Part shown: positions 7,876 through 13,727 of the stretch, piece by piece | Layout: each line of letters opens with the position of its first letter | Numbering within the stretch: the stretch's first letter is position 1 | Origin: a virus | Length of the DNA: 55,356 bases | Virus record (IMG/VR): IMGVR_UViG_3300047652_000066 | Coordinates: 1 to 55,356 of that record | Direction: 5' to 3' (one strand) | Notes under the pieces: generated by a model | Seen by the model: the letters and a program-made list of their open reading frames with translations, nothing else | What the model was told of the DNA's origin: nothing | Databases searched by the model: none | Made by a program: the position numbers and the translations under genes

Positions 7876-7976
7876 TTTATGGCGCCATCATTGGGATTGA
7901 TGTCTCTAGGCCGGAAGCTTAGCCTTGCGCCAGTCGGATACGGTTTTGCACGCCCGCGCTCTTTGATTGTGGTGGT
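7846..7976 (-). repeat. Long-range inverted repeat in the early leader RNA
   Basis: Minus-strand RNA contains CACCACAATCAAAGAGCG (7976-7959) and, about 95 nt later, CGCTCTTTTTGATTGTGGTG (7865-7846), which pair over 18 bp with one 2-nt bulge. A third element, CCACCACAAA near 7725-7716, can compete for the same middle segment over about 8 bp. This is the arithmetic of a two-state RNA. Confidence 0.5.
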
Positions 7977-8104
7977 CCGTTAACGGGGACCGGCCGGCCT
8001 GTTTTTAAGCCGCACGGGGCATTCTTTGCGCTGGAGGACGGCTCAACAGCGTTCACTGCCGTGACAGGGAGGGTTACTTGCCGTTCACCTTCTCCATAAC
8101 ACAC
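7919..8104 (-). CDS. Ash/Icd-like short frame (doubtful)
   Basis: A 61-residue frame whose second half (GLKTGRPVPVNGPP, then SAGVQNRIRLAQG) is reminiscent of the N-terminal segment of Ash-family proteins, which are encoded in phage immunity regions beside structured antisense RNAs. There is no good ribosome site: GTT ATG GAG follows CCGGTGT. I list it because the likeness bears on what this gene-poor stretch is. It may be a remnant or only a translated RNA gene. Confidence 0.25.
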   Translation of the reverse strand: MCYGEGERQVTLPVTAVNAVEPSSSAKNAPCGLKTGRPVPVNGPPQSKSAGVQNRIRLAQG

Positions 8105-8411
8105 CGGCTAATGCCGGGCGGCCCGTTACGAATCTAATTAGTGCCGACCTTCCAGCCGACGCGGTTCGGATACTCGCACTTACACGGGCATGCGATTTAC
8201 GAACTCCGCGGAATCTATGACAGACGTCGCCGCGGCGGTGGTGTCTGAAAACTCTCTCGCGCTCTCGGGGTATAAGTTGCCACCTAACCTGGGGTGGCGC
8301 GGCACGGTGTGACCGGCGTACATGCACCGGCAGGGTTCACTGGATTTATCAGCGTAAGTGCGGCTTCAGCCGTCTATCACTGCCTCACCTGTTTGCCCCG
8401 CGTTAGCATTC

Positions 8412-8477
8412 TGGGGTGGCTGGAATCGAACCAGCTGCAGGGTGGATAACCCCAACAATCCCCTGATCACCACAACA
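8412..8477 (-). other. tRNA-like element, degenerate
   Basis: The minus strand folds partly like a tRNA: a perfect T arm (GCTGG, loop TTCGATT, CCAGC), an anticodon-like arm with three G-C and two G-T pairs and a 7-nt loop TTATCCA that has the conserved U33, and a 7-bp acceptor (TGTTGTG/CACCCCA) with two mismatches. The D arm is reduced to three pairs, the variable region to two bases and no CCA is encoded. It is about 66 nt long. I read it as a pseudo-tRNA or tRNA mimic in the early leader, not a working tRNA. Confidence 0.35.
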
Positions 8478-8552
8478 GAATGGGCATTGGACGCTAAACA
8501 ACGGGTTGGGTTATGAACCGGCCGTCATTTCAATACCCATGCGGTTGTGTGC

Positions 8553-8657
8553 TCAATCCGGAATTGAAGTTAATAGAGTCAAAGCTCCAGAACCGCCAAT
8601 GACAACGATAATCAGCACAACCCACCATAAACCGGACCAATCAGTACCCCGCTTCAT
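8553..8657 (-). CDS. 34-residue membrane mini-protein
   Basis: A short gene starting MKRGTDWSGLWW, followed by a 16-18 residue hydrophobic segment (VVLIIVVIGGSGALTLL). Its ATG overlaps the stop of the membrane mini-gene before it (ATGA), giving two translationally coupled single-pass membrane peptides. This is common in phage leftward operons. No function known. Confidence 0.6.
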   Translation of the reverse strand: MKRGTDWSGLWWVVLIIVVIGGSGALTLLTSIPD

Positions 8658-8752
8658 TTCACACTCGCAGCCGATTTGCATAGCGCTGCAACAATCAAAC
8701 CCACGCACGCGCCGACAATTGCACCAATGACAAATGCGATAAATATCGACAT
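8654..8752 (-). CDS. 32-residue membrane mini-protein
   Basis: A short gene starting MSIFIAFVIGAIVGACVG, nearly all hydrophobic, ending with CKSAASVK. A strong ribosome site (GGAGAAAGGAAA) stands before the start, which makes translation likely. The glycine-zipper pattern (GxxxGxxxG) suggests helix packing in the inner membrane. It is the first gene of the leftward operon and overlaps the next mini-gene by 4 bp. Confidence 0.65.
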   Translation of the reverse strand: MSIFIAFVIGAIVGACVGLIVAALCKSAASVK

Positions 8753-8822
8753 TTTCCTTTCTCCAATCGGAAGTAGGGTGCCTGGTCGCTTCTCCACCTC
8801 AGGCGGCAGTGGACCCTGCTAT

Positions 8823-8869
8823 TCCCCAACAACAAGGATTCGGTTAATCTGGATATCCCCAACAACAAG
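8823..8869. repeat. Two 14-bp direct repeats beside the cassette boundary
   Basis: TCCCCAACAACAAG occurs at 8823-8836 and again at 8856-8869, 33 bp apart. The second copy runs into the left inverted-repeat arm of the zinc-ribbon gene. A related minus-strand TTGTTGGGG also occurs near 8450-8458 in the tRNA-like element. They could be binding sites or leftovers of insertion. Confidence 0.45.
8846..8858 (+). repeat. Left arm of a 13-bp inverted repeat flanking the zinc-ribbon gene
   Basis: AATCTGGATATCC here is repeated in perfect inverted orientation at 9395-9407. The arms enclose exactly one gene (8883-9389), which is transcribed against its neighbours. Confidence 0.6.
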
Positions 8870-8882
8870 AAGAGTAATCAAA

Positions 8883-9389
8883 GTGATCGCTGAATTATCT
8901 GCGGCGCTGTCCGCTCTTAAAGAAACAGCCGGATTGGTAAGGGTAATAAACGAAGCCAAAAATGATGCTGAAGTTAAAGCTGCGACTTTCGAGCTCAACA
9001 ACAAACTTTTAACCCTTCAATCTGAATGCTTTACTCTTGGTGATGCGATCCGAGCGCGTGACGAAAAAGTAAAACTTTTAGAGGCAAAAATTGGCGAATT
9101 TGAAGATTTTAGTAGCCAGACCGATGGATATGTCCTTGATAAACTTGCCTCTGGAACATTTGTATATTCGAAAAAACAAGTAATCGGAGGATCGGAAACG
9201 ACTGTACACCTTTGCCAACGTTGTTTTACCACTCGTGTAATTTCTGTGCTTCAACCAATCGCTGATCCTTTTTACAACCCGCATAATGAAAAATATTATT
9301 TTCAATCAAAGTGTTACAACTGTAATTCTACTTATCCAATGAACCTTTCAAACTATAAACCCTATGATCCCAATGATGATTTTTCCTAG
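8883..9389 (+). CDS. Coiled-coil plus zinc-ribbon protein of unknown function (inserted cassette gene)
   Basis: A 168-residue protein translated from the GTG at 8883, which follows AAGAAGAG; no ATG fits. The first 90 residues form heptad-like helices (ELNNKLLTLQSECFTLGDAI, then DEKVKLLEAKIGEFED). The last 60 carry two cysteine pairs, CQRC and CYNC about 45 residues apart, a zinc-ribbon pattern. Proteins with this helix-then-ribbon plan are scattered in bacteria and phages without known function. It runs against the leftward operon between PL and the first leftward gene, is flanked by inverted repeats and has its own terminator, so it looks like an independently acquired gene. Confidence 0.75.
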   Translation: MIAELSAALSALKETAGLVRVINEAKNDAEVKAATFELNNKLLTLQSECFTLGDAIRARDEKVKLLEAKIGEFEDFSSQTDGYVLDKLASGTFVYSKKQVIGGSETTVHLCQRCFTTRVISVLQPIADPFYNPHNEKYYFQSKCYNCNSTYPMNLSNYKPYDPNDDFS

Positions 9390-9394
9390 GTGTT

Positions 9395-9407
9395 GGATAT
9401 CCAGATT
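9395..9407 (-). repeat. Right arm of a 13-bp inverted repeat flanking the zinc-ribbon gene
   Basis: GGATATCCAGATT, the reverse complement of the arm at 8846-8858, begins 6 bp after the stop codon of the enclosed gene and just before its terminator. Confidence 0.6.
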
Positions 9408-9418
9408 TTTAAAGAGCG

Positions 9419-9441
9419 AAGCGTCCTTAGGGGCGCTTTTT
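9419..9441 (+). terminator. Intrinsic terminator of the zinc-ribbon gene
   Basis: AAGCGTCC, loop TTAG, GGGCGCTT, then a run of Ts: an 8-bp stem with one G-T pair. It closes the rightward cassette gene. Confidence 0.8.
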
Positions 9442-9964
9442 GTTGCCTAGCGAATCATCCGGTGTTTCGTATGCCGCCGGCAGCTACTGCGTGGGCGTCC
9501 TGCCTGTTCGCTGTTGATGAAATGATATTGCTACTTAAAGTAGTAAAAATCAACTACAAAAAGTAGAAAATAATGATGAGAGAGAATAAAAAACATAACA
9601 TATTGATAAATTGAGTTATTAATTTGAACAGGAATTATGGAGAGGTGAAAAGACAATAGTCATTAACGATTTGTAGCGAAACTACATTAACAAATGAAGG
9701 AATGGCAAATCATTTAGTCAAACGCTGTCCATTATCACATCATGAGGCGCAAAGGGTAACCAAGGCCAAATGCGAAAAGTCTTATTTGTTGATGGTGAGT
9801 ATATATACAGTTATTTAATTATCTGATTTAAATACCAATTTTTCCTCATCCATTCAGAATTTGCATATTGAAACAAATTGTGATCCATTATTCTTGTCTA
9901 TCACTACCATTTAGGTAATATTCATGGGAATGATATGCAGGTTGACTCCCTGCGGGAGGTCTTA
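9442..9964. other. Left operator/promoter region and leader without genes
   Basis: AT-rich stretch between the cassette terminator and the first gene of the cI-side pair. It contains PL/OL (9525-9566) and a further inverted motif GTAG-CGAAA-CTAC at 9673-9685, the operator halves in swapped order. Only frames of under 20 codons are present. An imperfect hairpin GCAGG...CCTGC (about 9939-9955) lies just before the ribosome site of the next gene. Confidence 0.5.
9525..9566 (-). promoter_or_regulatory. PL promoter with left operators OL1 and OL2
   Basis: Two operator-like palindromes, CTACTTAAAGTAG (9531-9543) and CTACAAAAAGTAG (9554-9566), lie 23 bp apart centre to centre. A leftward promoter candidate has -35 TTGATT (9553-9548), a 17-bp spacer and -10 CAATAT (9530-9525). 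The first operator fills most of the spacer. The same 13-bp motif occurs at the cI/cro divide, so both early promoters would be held by CI. Confidence 0.75.
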
Positions 9965-10177
9965 ATGTTCAAATTTGATATGCAAATTGCCCAAAACTAC
10001 GCAGCGTTTTACAACCCAGACGATGGAAAATGCGTATTCGTTGATTCTTTTGATAATCAAGAGTTTGACGTTAGGGTAGGCACACCGAAATATAGTAGGC
10101 GCATTGGAACCATCTACGCCACTTCAGATGAAGATCTTAATCAACAACTTCAATCTTTAACGGCTACTCATGTATGA
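9965..10177 (+). CDS. Small protein, first of a two-gene cassette beside cI
   Basis: A 70-residue acidic protein from the ATG at 9965, which follows GGGAGG; an in-frame upstream ATG has no such site. It has a beta-rich middle (KCVFVDSFDNQEFDVRVG) and the segment RRIGTIYATSDEDLNQQLQ. Its stop overlaps the next start (ATGA), so the two are translationally coupled. The pair lies between OL and cI, transcribed opposite to cI, the slot used by lambda rex and by exclusion or toxin-antitoxin genes. I do not recognise the family; an antitoxin-like role is only a guess from size and order. Confidence 0.7.
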   Translation: MFKFDMQIAQNYAAFYNPDDGKCVFVDSFDNQEFDVRVGTPKYSRRIGTIYATSDEDLNQQLQSLTATHV

Positions 10178-10551
10178 GTGTTACTCATCAAGGAATTCGT
10201 GATTTTGAAGCTGAAATAAATAGTATCCTTGCAGAAGATTGTGTTGAGCTTCGTTTAACATCACATGTTGCCTATGAACGCTTGAACGATCTAAGGAACA
10301 ATCCGGTAATTACCCTTCCTGAGTTAGAAAATTTGTTTCGCACCTTCATAAAGGTTCATCTCACAACCGTGCTTGGCTACCCTGACGGTACAACTTTTAC
10401 CATTAAATGTAATAAAACCAACATTCATCTTCCTTGCTCATTGATCCGTGATGTAATTATTGGGAAGACGTGGGTAATTTTGAGCGTTATTACTATCATG
10501 AGAAAGGCCAATTTTTTATCTCATGATCCAATCATCCTCGAAATCAACTAA
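10174..10551 (+). CDS. Possible RelE/barnase-fold-like protein, second gene of the cI-side cassette
   Basis: A 125-residue protein. After an N-terminal helix it has a segment VELRLTSHVAYERLNDLRNN...ITLPELENLF and ends with KTWVILSVITIMRKANFLSHDP. The combination of an H..R pattern, an ITLPEL helix and a final strand with TIMRKxNF resembles small phage proteins of a RelE/barnase-like shape; this is my impression from memory. Coupled by 4 bp to the gene before it. The location within the immunity region suggests lysogen expression. Function unproven; a toxin or exclusion factor is the leading guess. Confidence 0.65.
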   Translation: MSVTHQGIRDFEAEINSILAEDCVELRLTSHVAYERLNDLRNNPVITLPELENLFRTFIKVHLTTVLGYPDGTTFTIKCNKTNIHLPCSLIRDVIIGKTWVILSVITIMRKANFLSHDPIILEIN

Positions 10552-10699
10552 CGATGGCCTTGCACAAGTTTATTATGCTCATCCCTGGTGGAATCTGCTA
10601 GAGCCATATTCCTGATTCATTGTTAATCATTATCTTATCAACATTTTTCCTGCCTTATGTGGGCTTTTTGTATCTGCTATCCAATCCCTTCCATGAATA

Positions 10700-11380
10700 T
10701 CAAATCCACTCTCTTGCTTCAGCGTCATCAATATGCCTCGATTCCTTGAGGATGCCAGCAACATATTCAATTTTATCAATATCACTACTAGCGATAGTGA
10801 TTGGTCTATGATCTTGATTGATGCTAGAAAACTGATATTGGCCATCACGTTCATAATTAAATATCTTGATCATGTTGTGGCCTTCTTTTGTCCGCACAAA
10901 AACTTCATCCCCTGGCCGCACCCGAGTATTTGGCTCAATTAGAACGTATTCTCCTGATTGAATACGTGGCCACATGCTGTCACCTTTAACCTTAAGGCCA
11001 AAGGCTTCTGGATCATCATTATGGATTTTTAGCCAACCATCTTGTAATTCAGTCATATCAATGGACCCATCCGCACCAAGGATGGCTTCACCGATGACTT
11101 TTACGAGTCCTTTTTTCATTGGCTCAGTATAAGTCATCCCTGTCAGTCCGGGTTTTATGGACTGCATTCCATACTCCAGATATGCCTCTGTTGTATTTAA
11201 GAATGTAGCCATTTTTTCCAAAATTGCTGCCCGCGGCTTAGCGGCGCCTATTGTATAACGGCGAGCCATTTCGTATGTGACACCCGTTTGCTTTGCAAGC
11301 TCGGTCACACTAACTTTTTTATCTGCCATAAGCTCACTAAGACGCTTGGCAAAATCTGAATTTTTTTGATCTTCTACCAT
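10700..11380 (-). CDS. cI: CI-type prophage repressor (HTH plus S24 LexA-like peptidase domain)
   Basis: A 226-residue repressor translated from the ATG at 11380 (MVEDQKNSDFAKR). Residues 8-60 form a helix-turn-helix (VSVTELAKQTGVTYEMARRY). Residues 120-212 form the S24 dimerisation/autocleavage domain with Ser135 (GDSMWP) and Lys172 (NMIKIF). The expected cleavage dipeptide Ala-Gly or Cys-Gly is not seen; the aligned site reads AILGADG, so Leu101-Gly102 may replace it. The start codon lies inside an operator-like palindrome (11371-11389), implying autorepression. It would maintain lysogeny through the operators at 9531-9566 and 11419-11476. Confidence 0.93.
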   Translation of the reverse strand: MVEDQKNSDFAKRLSELMADKKVSVTELAKQTGVTYEMARRYTIGAAKPRAAILEKMATFLNTTEAYLEYGMQSIKPGLTGMTYTEPMKKGLVKVIGEAILGADGSIDMTELQDGWLKIHNDDPEAFGLKVKGDSMWPRIQSGEYVLIEPNTRVRPGDEVFVRTKEGHNMIKIFNYERDGQYQFSSINQDHRPITIASSDIDKIEYVAGILKESRHIDDAEAREWI

Positions 11381-11389
11381 AAGTAGAAG
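11371..11389 (+). promoter_or_regulatory. Operator overlapping the cI start codon
   Basis: CTTCTACCATAAGTAGAAG is a perfect 7+7 inverted repeat with the 5-bp spacer of the CTAC-N5-GTAG operator motif. The cI initiation codon (11380-11378) is at its centre, so CI or Cro bound here would block cI expression. Confidence 0.65.
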
Positions 11390-11418
11390 ATTACCTGTAT
11401 CACACCATCCAGTCATTT

Positions 11419-11476
11419 CTATTTTCAGTAGTTGTTTTTTGCTACTTAAAGTAGCATTATCCCTCTACGACAGTAG
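11419..11476 (+). promoter_or_regulatory. PR promoter with right operators
   Basis: Three operator-like sites: CTATTTTCAGTAG (11419-11431, one half imperfect), CTACTTAAAGTAG (11442-11454, identical to OL1) and CTACGACAGTAG (11465-11476, spacer 4, embedded in a perfect CCTCTAC...GTAGAGG repeat). PR for cro has -35 TTGTTT (11432-11437), a 17-bp spacer and -10 CATTAT (11455-11460). The central operator fills the spacer, the same geometry as at PL. Confidence 0.78.
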
Positions 11477-11487
11477 AGGAGCTGCAT

Positions 11488-11751
11488 ATGTCATCTTCAA
11501 ATTTTACTGAATTAGCCATTAAAGCCGCTGGAAAATCACTTTCAGAGGTTGCCCGGAGCTTTGGTTTTAAATCCACTCAGTCAGTAGCCAATTGGATAAT
11601 CAATAATCAAGTCCCTTCTGAACGTGTACTTCAACTTTGTGAATTGGCTGGATGGATCGTTACACCTCATCAATTGAGACCAGATATTTATCCTAACCCC
11701 AGTGATGGACTTCCCAGTGACCATTCAAAGGCTACTGAATCTATTGCTTAG
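11488..11751 (+). CDS. Cro/YdaS-like helix-turn-helix regulator
   Basis: An 87-residue protein, the first gene rightward from PR and divergent from cI, so Cro by position. The sequence AIKAAGKSLSEVARSFGFKSTQ is followed by SVANWIINNQVPSERVLQLCELAG and LRPDIYP, the YdaS/Cro-like pattern including the common LRPDIYP end of the DNA-binding domain. A GAGGAG ribosome site precedes the start. It would repress PRM and modulate PR and PL through the shared operators. Confidence 0.85.
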   Translation: MSSSNFTELAIKAAGKSLSEVARSFGFKSTQSVANWIINNQVPSERVLQLCELAGWIVTPHQLRPDIYPNPSDGLPSDHSKATESIA

Positions 11752-11779
11752 TTAAAACCACAGAAACAGGGGGTTAACA

Positions 11780-12352
11780 GTGGGTATCGTAAACAAAGCC
11801 ATTAACAAAGCTAAAGACTGGATCGCTGAAAAACAGCCGGATTGGTATGTGAGGGCTGTAAGAAAAACTATCTCCGAACTTCCTGGGGGTTATGAAGAAG
11901 CGCCCACATGGCTGGGCAATAAAATAACCAACGATTCCCTTTTCAACCGATTGCGAACTAATGGCGATCAGCTTTTCCCACTCGGCTGGGCAATCGTCCT
12001 TCAGAAAGCTGGTGGTTCTCACCATATTGCGGATTCAGTCGCGCGCGCATCAGGGGGAGTTTTTGTACCTCTTCCGGACGTTGAGAAAGTTGATAACGCC
12101 GACATAAATCAACGCTTGCTAGAAGCCATTGAGCAAATCACTTCTTATTCACAGCAAATCAGGGAAGCCGTCGAGGATGGAATCATTGAGCCGCACGAAA
12201 GGGCAATTATTGATGATGAACTCTACCGGGTGATCGCGAAATTACAAGAGCACTTAACTCTTGTATACCTCATTTTTTGCCCTGCTGAAAAAGTTGACGC
12301 CCCGGGCTGCAATCCCAGGGCGCCGGCGCCTGCATATCGTGGAGATAACTAA
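11780..12352 (+). CDS. YmfL/CII-like regulatory protein
   Basis: A 190-residue protein starting at a GTG after AGGGGG. It is the second gene of the PR operon, where lambdoid phages place cII. The segment WYVRAVRKTISELPGGYEEAPTWLG followed by NDSLFNRLRTNGDQLFPLGWAIVLQKAGGSHHIADSVA matches the YmfL family of phage regulators, which replace CII in many enterobacterial prophages. The C-terminal half is helical. It probably acts in the lysis-lysogeny decision, possibly by activating an establishment promoter; that is inferred from family and position. Confidence 0.78.
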   Translation: MGIVNKAINKAKDWIAEKQPDWYVRAVRKTISELPGGYEEAPTWLGNKITNDSLFNRLRTNGDQLFPLGWAIVLQKAGGSHHIADSVARASGGVFVPLPDVEKVDNADINQRLLEAIEQITSYSQQIREAVEDGIIEPHERAIIDDELYRVIAKLQEHLTLVYLIFCPAEKVDAPGCNPRAPAPAYRGDN

Positions 12353-12355
12353 CGC

Positions 12356-12688
12356 ATGAACAGTTTACACACTAATCCCCAGGTTACGCAATTCCGCTGC
12401 CTGCCATTCATCGCCGCCCAGGCAGCGCCATTCGATTACCTCCCGGCAGTGGAACGGGCGCAGTTGGAAAACGCTTGGCGGGAACTCAATGAACAGGGGG
12501 CAGCAGCGTGGATGAAAATCGTGTCCCTGTGGATCGCCACTACCGCGATCAGTATGGGGTGGCCGTGCACGTCGTTGCATGGGACCCCGAGAAACGACGG
12601 GTCATTTTCTTGCGAGACGGCTACGAACATGAATGCATGCAGCCGGTTGAACAATTCCGGGCGAAGTTCAGGAAAATATCATGAGTAG
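12356..12688 (+). CDS. Hypothetical phage protein with an overprinted C-terminus
   Basis: The first 50 residues (NPQVTQFRCLPFIAAQAAPFDYLP, through ENAWRELNEQGAAAW) look like a genuine small phage protein that often stands between the CII-type gene and the DUF4222 gene. From about residue 52 the frame overlaps the better-supported DUF4222 gene at 12508 and becomes serine/asparagine-rich and protein-unlike. Either the overlap is real overprinting, or the true stop was lost. It starts four bases after the regulator's stop, with GGAG 12 bases ahead. Confidence 0.5.
   Translation: MNSLHTNPQVTQFRCLPFIAAQAAPFDYLPAVERAQLENAWRELNEQGAAAWMKIVSLWIATTAISMGWPCTSLHGTPRNDGSFSCETATNMNACSRLNNSGRSSGKYHE
12508..12684 (+). 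CDS. DUF4222 family small phage protein
   Basis: A 58-residue protein from a GTG preceded by AGGGGG at seven bases, in a different frame from the gene it overlaps. The sequence runs RDQYGVAVHVVAWDPEKRRVIFLRDGYEHECMQPVEQFRAKF, beginning at residue 13; this matches the DUF4222 family of lambdoid phages (a small beta barrel-like domain with a conserved GYxHEC). Its stop overlaps the initiator gene's start (ATGA). Role unknown. Confidence 0.75.
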   Translation: MDENRVPVDRHYRDQYGVAVHVVAWDPEKRRVIFLRDGYEHECMQPVEQFRAKFRKIS

Positions 12689-13727
12689 GATCTTCGAAAT
12701 TGTCCAATCCATGTCGGGGCAGAAGAACAGCATTGTTATTCCATGCCCTTACCTGGCCTTTTTTTCCGGTGACCAGCAGGTATTCGGATTGTCTGCCGTG
12801 CTGAATCAATTGGTTTTTTGGTCCGGCAAATCTTCATTGGAAGATGGATGGTTTTACAAAAGCCACGAAGAACTGTCCAGCGAAATTCCAGGGCTTAGTC
12901 AGGACCAAATCCAGCGCATTGTTAAAAAGCTCAGCCACAAATATTTGTCTGGGATCATTGAGGTTGCCACGCGGAAGGTAAATGGCACTCCAACCAGCCA
13001 TTACCGCATTAATGGTGATGCCCTGATCGCCAAAATATTCCCGCCCGCGCTGGATTCCGCAGAACTGCGGAATGGAAAACGCGAAGCTGCGGAATCAACT
13101 CCGCAGAACTGCGGAATGGAAAACGCAGAAGTGCGGAAACAATGCCGCGAAGCTGCGGAATCCTTTCTCTATACAGATCACTACACAGATCTAAACAAAC
13201 AGATCAAAGATCTTTCGTCGGAGAATTCTGGCGAATCCCCTGACGTGCTTTCTGAAAAAGAATTTTTAAAGGTTCATCCCGATGCTGTGGTTTATAGCCC
13301 CAAAGGCAACAAATGGGGAAACGACGAGGATCTGCGCTGCGCTAAATGGATTTGGGGTCGGATTATCAGGCTCTATGAGAAAGCGGCGGAAACCGATGGT
13401 GAGCTTGTACGACCCAAAGAACCTAACTGGGTAGCCTGGGCGAATGAAGTTCGCTTGATGCGGATGTTGGATAACCGGAATCATCGGCAGATCTGCGAAT
13501 TGTTTGGCCGTGCCAACAAAGACCGGTTCTGGTGCAAAAATATTCTGAGCCCCGCAAAGTTACGTGAAAAATGGGATGAGTTAATCCTAAAACTTTCCAA
13601 CGCTAATGGCGCCTCAGCGCGTCAAATCACCCCGCCAACCGGCCAAACCCCGCCTGGATGTATGAGTGCCGCGGAATTTGTCGCCCAAAATCCGATCCCC
13701 GAAGGAGCATTCGATGATGACGACTGA
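12681..13727 (+). CDS. O-like replication initiator containing the phage origin
   Basis: A 348-residue protein. The N-terminal 120 residues form a winged-helix DNA-binding domain of the phage replication O type (GLSAVLNQLVFWSGKSSLEDGWFYKSHEEL, continuing DQIQRIVKKLSHKYLSGIIEV, both within residues 37-100). The middle 50 residues are encoded by a block of five iterons (13057-13166), giving a 22-residue protein repeat (AELRNGKREAAES and AEVRKQCREAAES). The C-terminal part (WIWGRIIRLYEKA to WDELILKL) should contact the helicase loader encoded next. It would bind the iterons and recruit host DnaB through the DnaC-like protein. Confidence 0.88.
   Translation: MSRIFEIVQSMSGQKNSIVIPCPYLAFFSGDQQVFGLSAVLNQLVFWSGKSSLEDGWFYKSHEELSSEIPGLSQDQIQRIVKKLSHKYLSGIIEVATRKVNGTPTSHYRINGDALIAKIFPPALDSAELRNGKREAAESTPQNCGMENAEVRKQCREAAESFLYTDHYTDLNKQIKDLSSENSGESPDVLSEKEFLKVHPDAVVYSPKGNKWGNDEDLRCAKWIWGRIIRLYEKAAETDGELVRPKEPNWVAWANEVRLMRMLDNRNHRQICELFGRANKDRFWCKNILSPAKLREKWDELILKLSNANGASARQITPPTGQTPPGCMSAAEFVAQNPIPEGAFDDDD
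13057..13166 (+). repeat. Replication origin: five 22-bp iterons
   Basis: The core GCGGAA recurs at 13067, 13089, 13111, 13133 and 13155, exactly 22 bp apart, within units of the form CCGCAGAACTGCGGAATGG. Alternate units are nearly identical (13057-13082 equals 13101-13126). The 22-bp period, about two helical turns, places initiator dimers on one face. The position inside the initiator gene matches lambda ori. Confidence 0.85.

Larger units (their letters stand above)
7876..8552. other. Gene-poor, GC-rich stretch of the early leader
   Basis: Apart from the doubtful Ash-like frame and the tRNA-like element, I find no convincing gene on either strand. Minus-strand frames are short (18-25 residues) and arginine/proline-rich, typical of translated non-coding DNA. 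Many short palindromes occur, for example CGCCGCGGCG near 8227-8236. The stretch lies inside the leftward operon and probably functions as structured RNA. Confidence 0.5.

Noticed and set aside
8085-8327. 80-residue minus-strand frame in the GC-rich leader
   Set aside because: Composition is arginine/histidine/serine-rich and protein-unlike, with no ribosome site; the region looks like structured RNA.
9673-9685. GTAG-CGAAA-CTAC as another CI operator
   Set aside because: The half sites are in swapped order compared with all other copies, and no promoter lies there; noted only as a related palindrome.
13057-13166. Regular repeats that could suggest a CRISPR array
   Set aside because: The 22-bp units are contiguous without variable spacers and lie inside the replication initiator gene; they are iterons.
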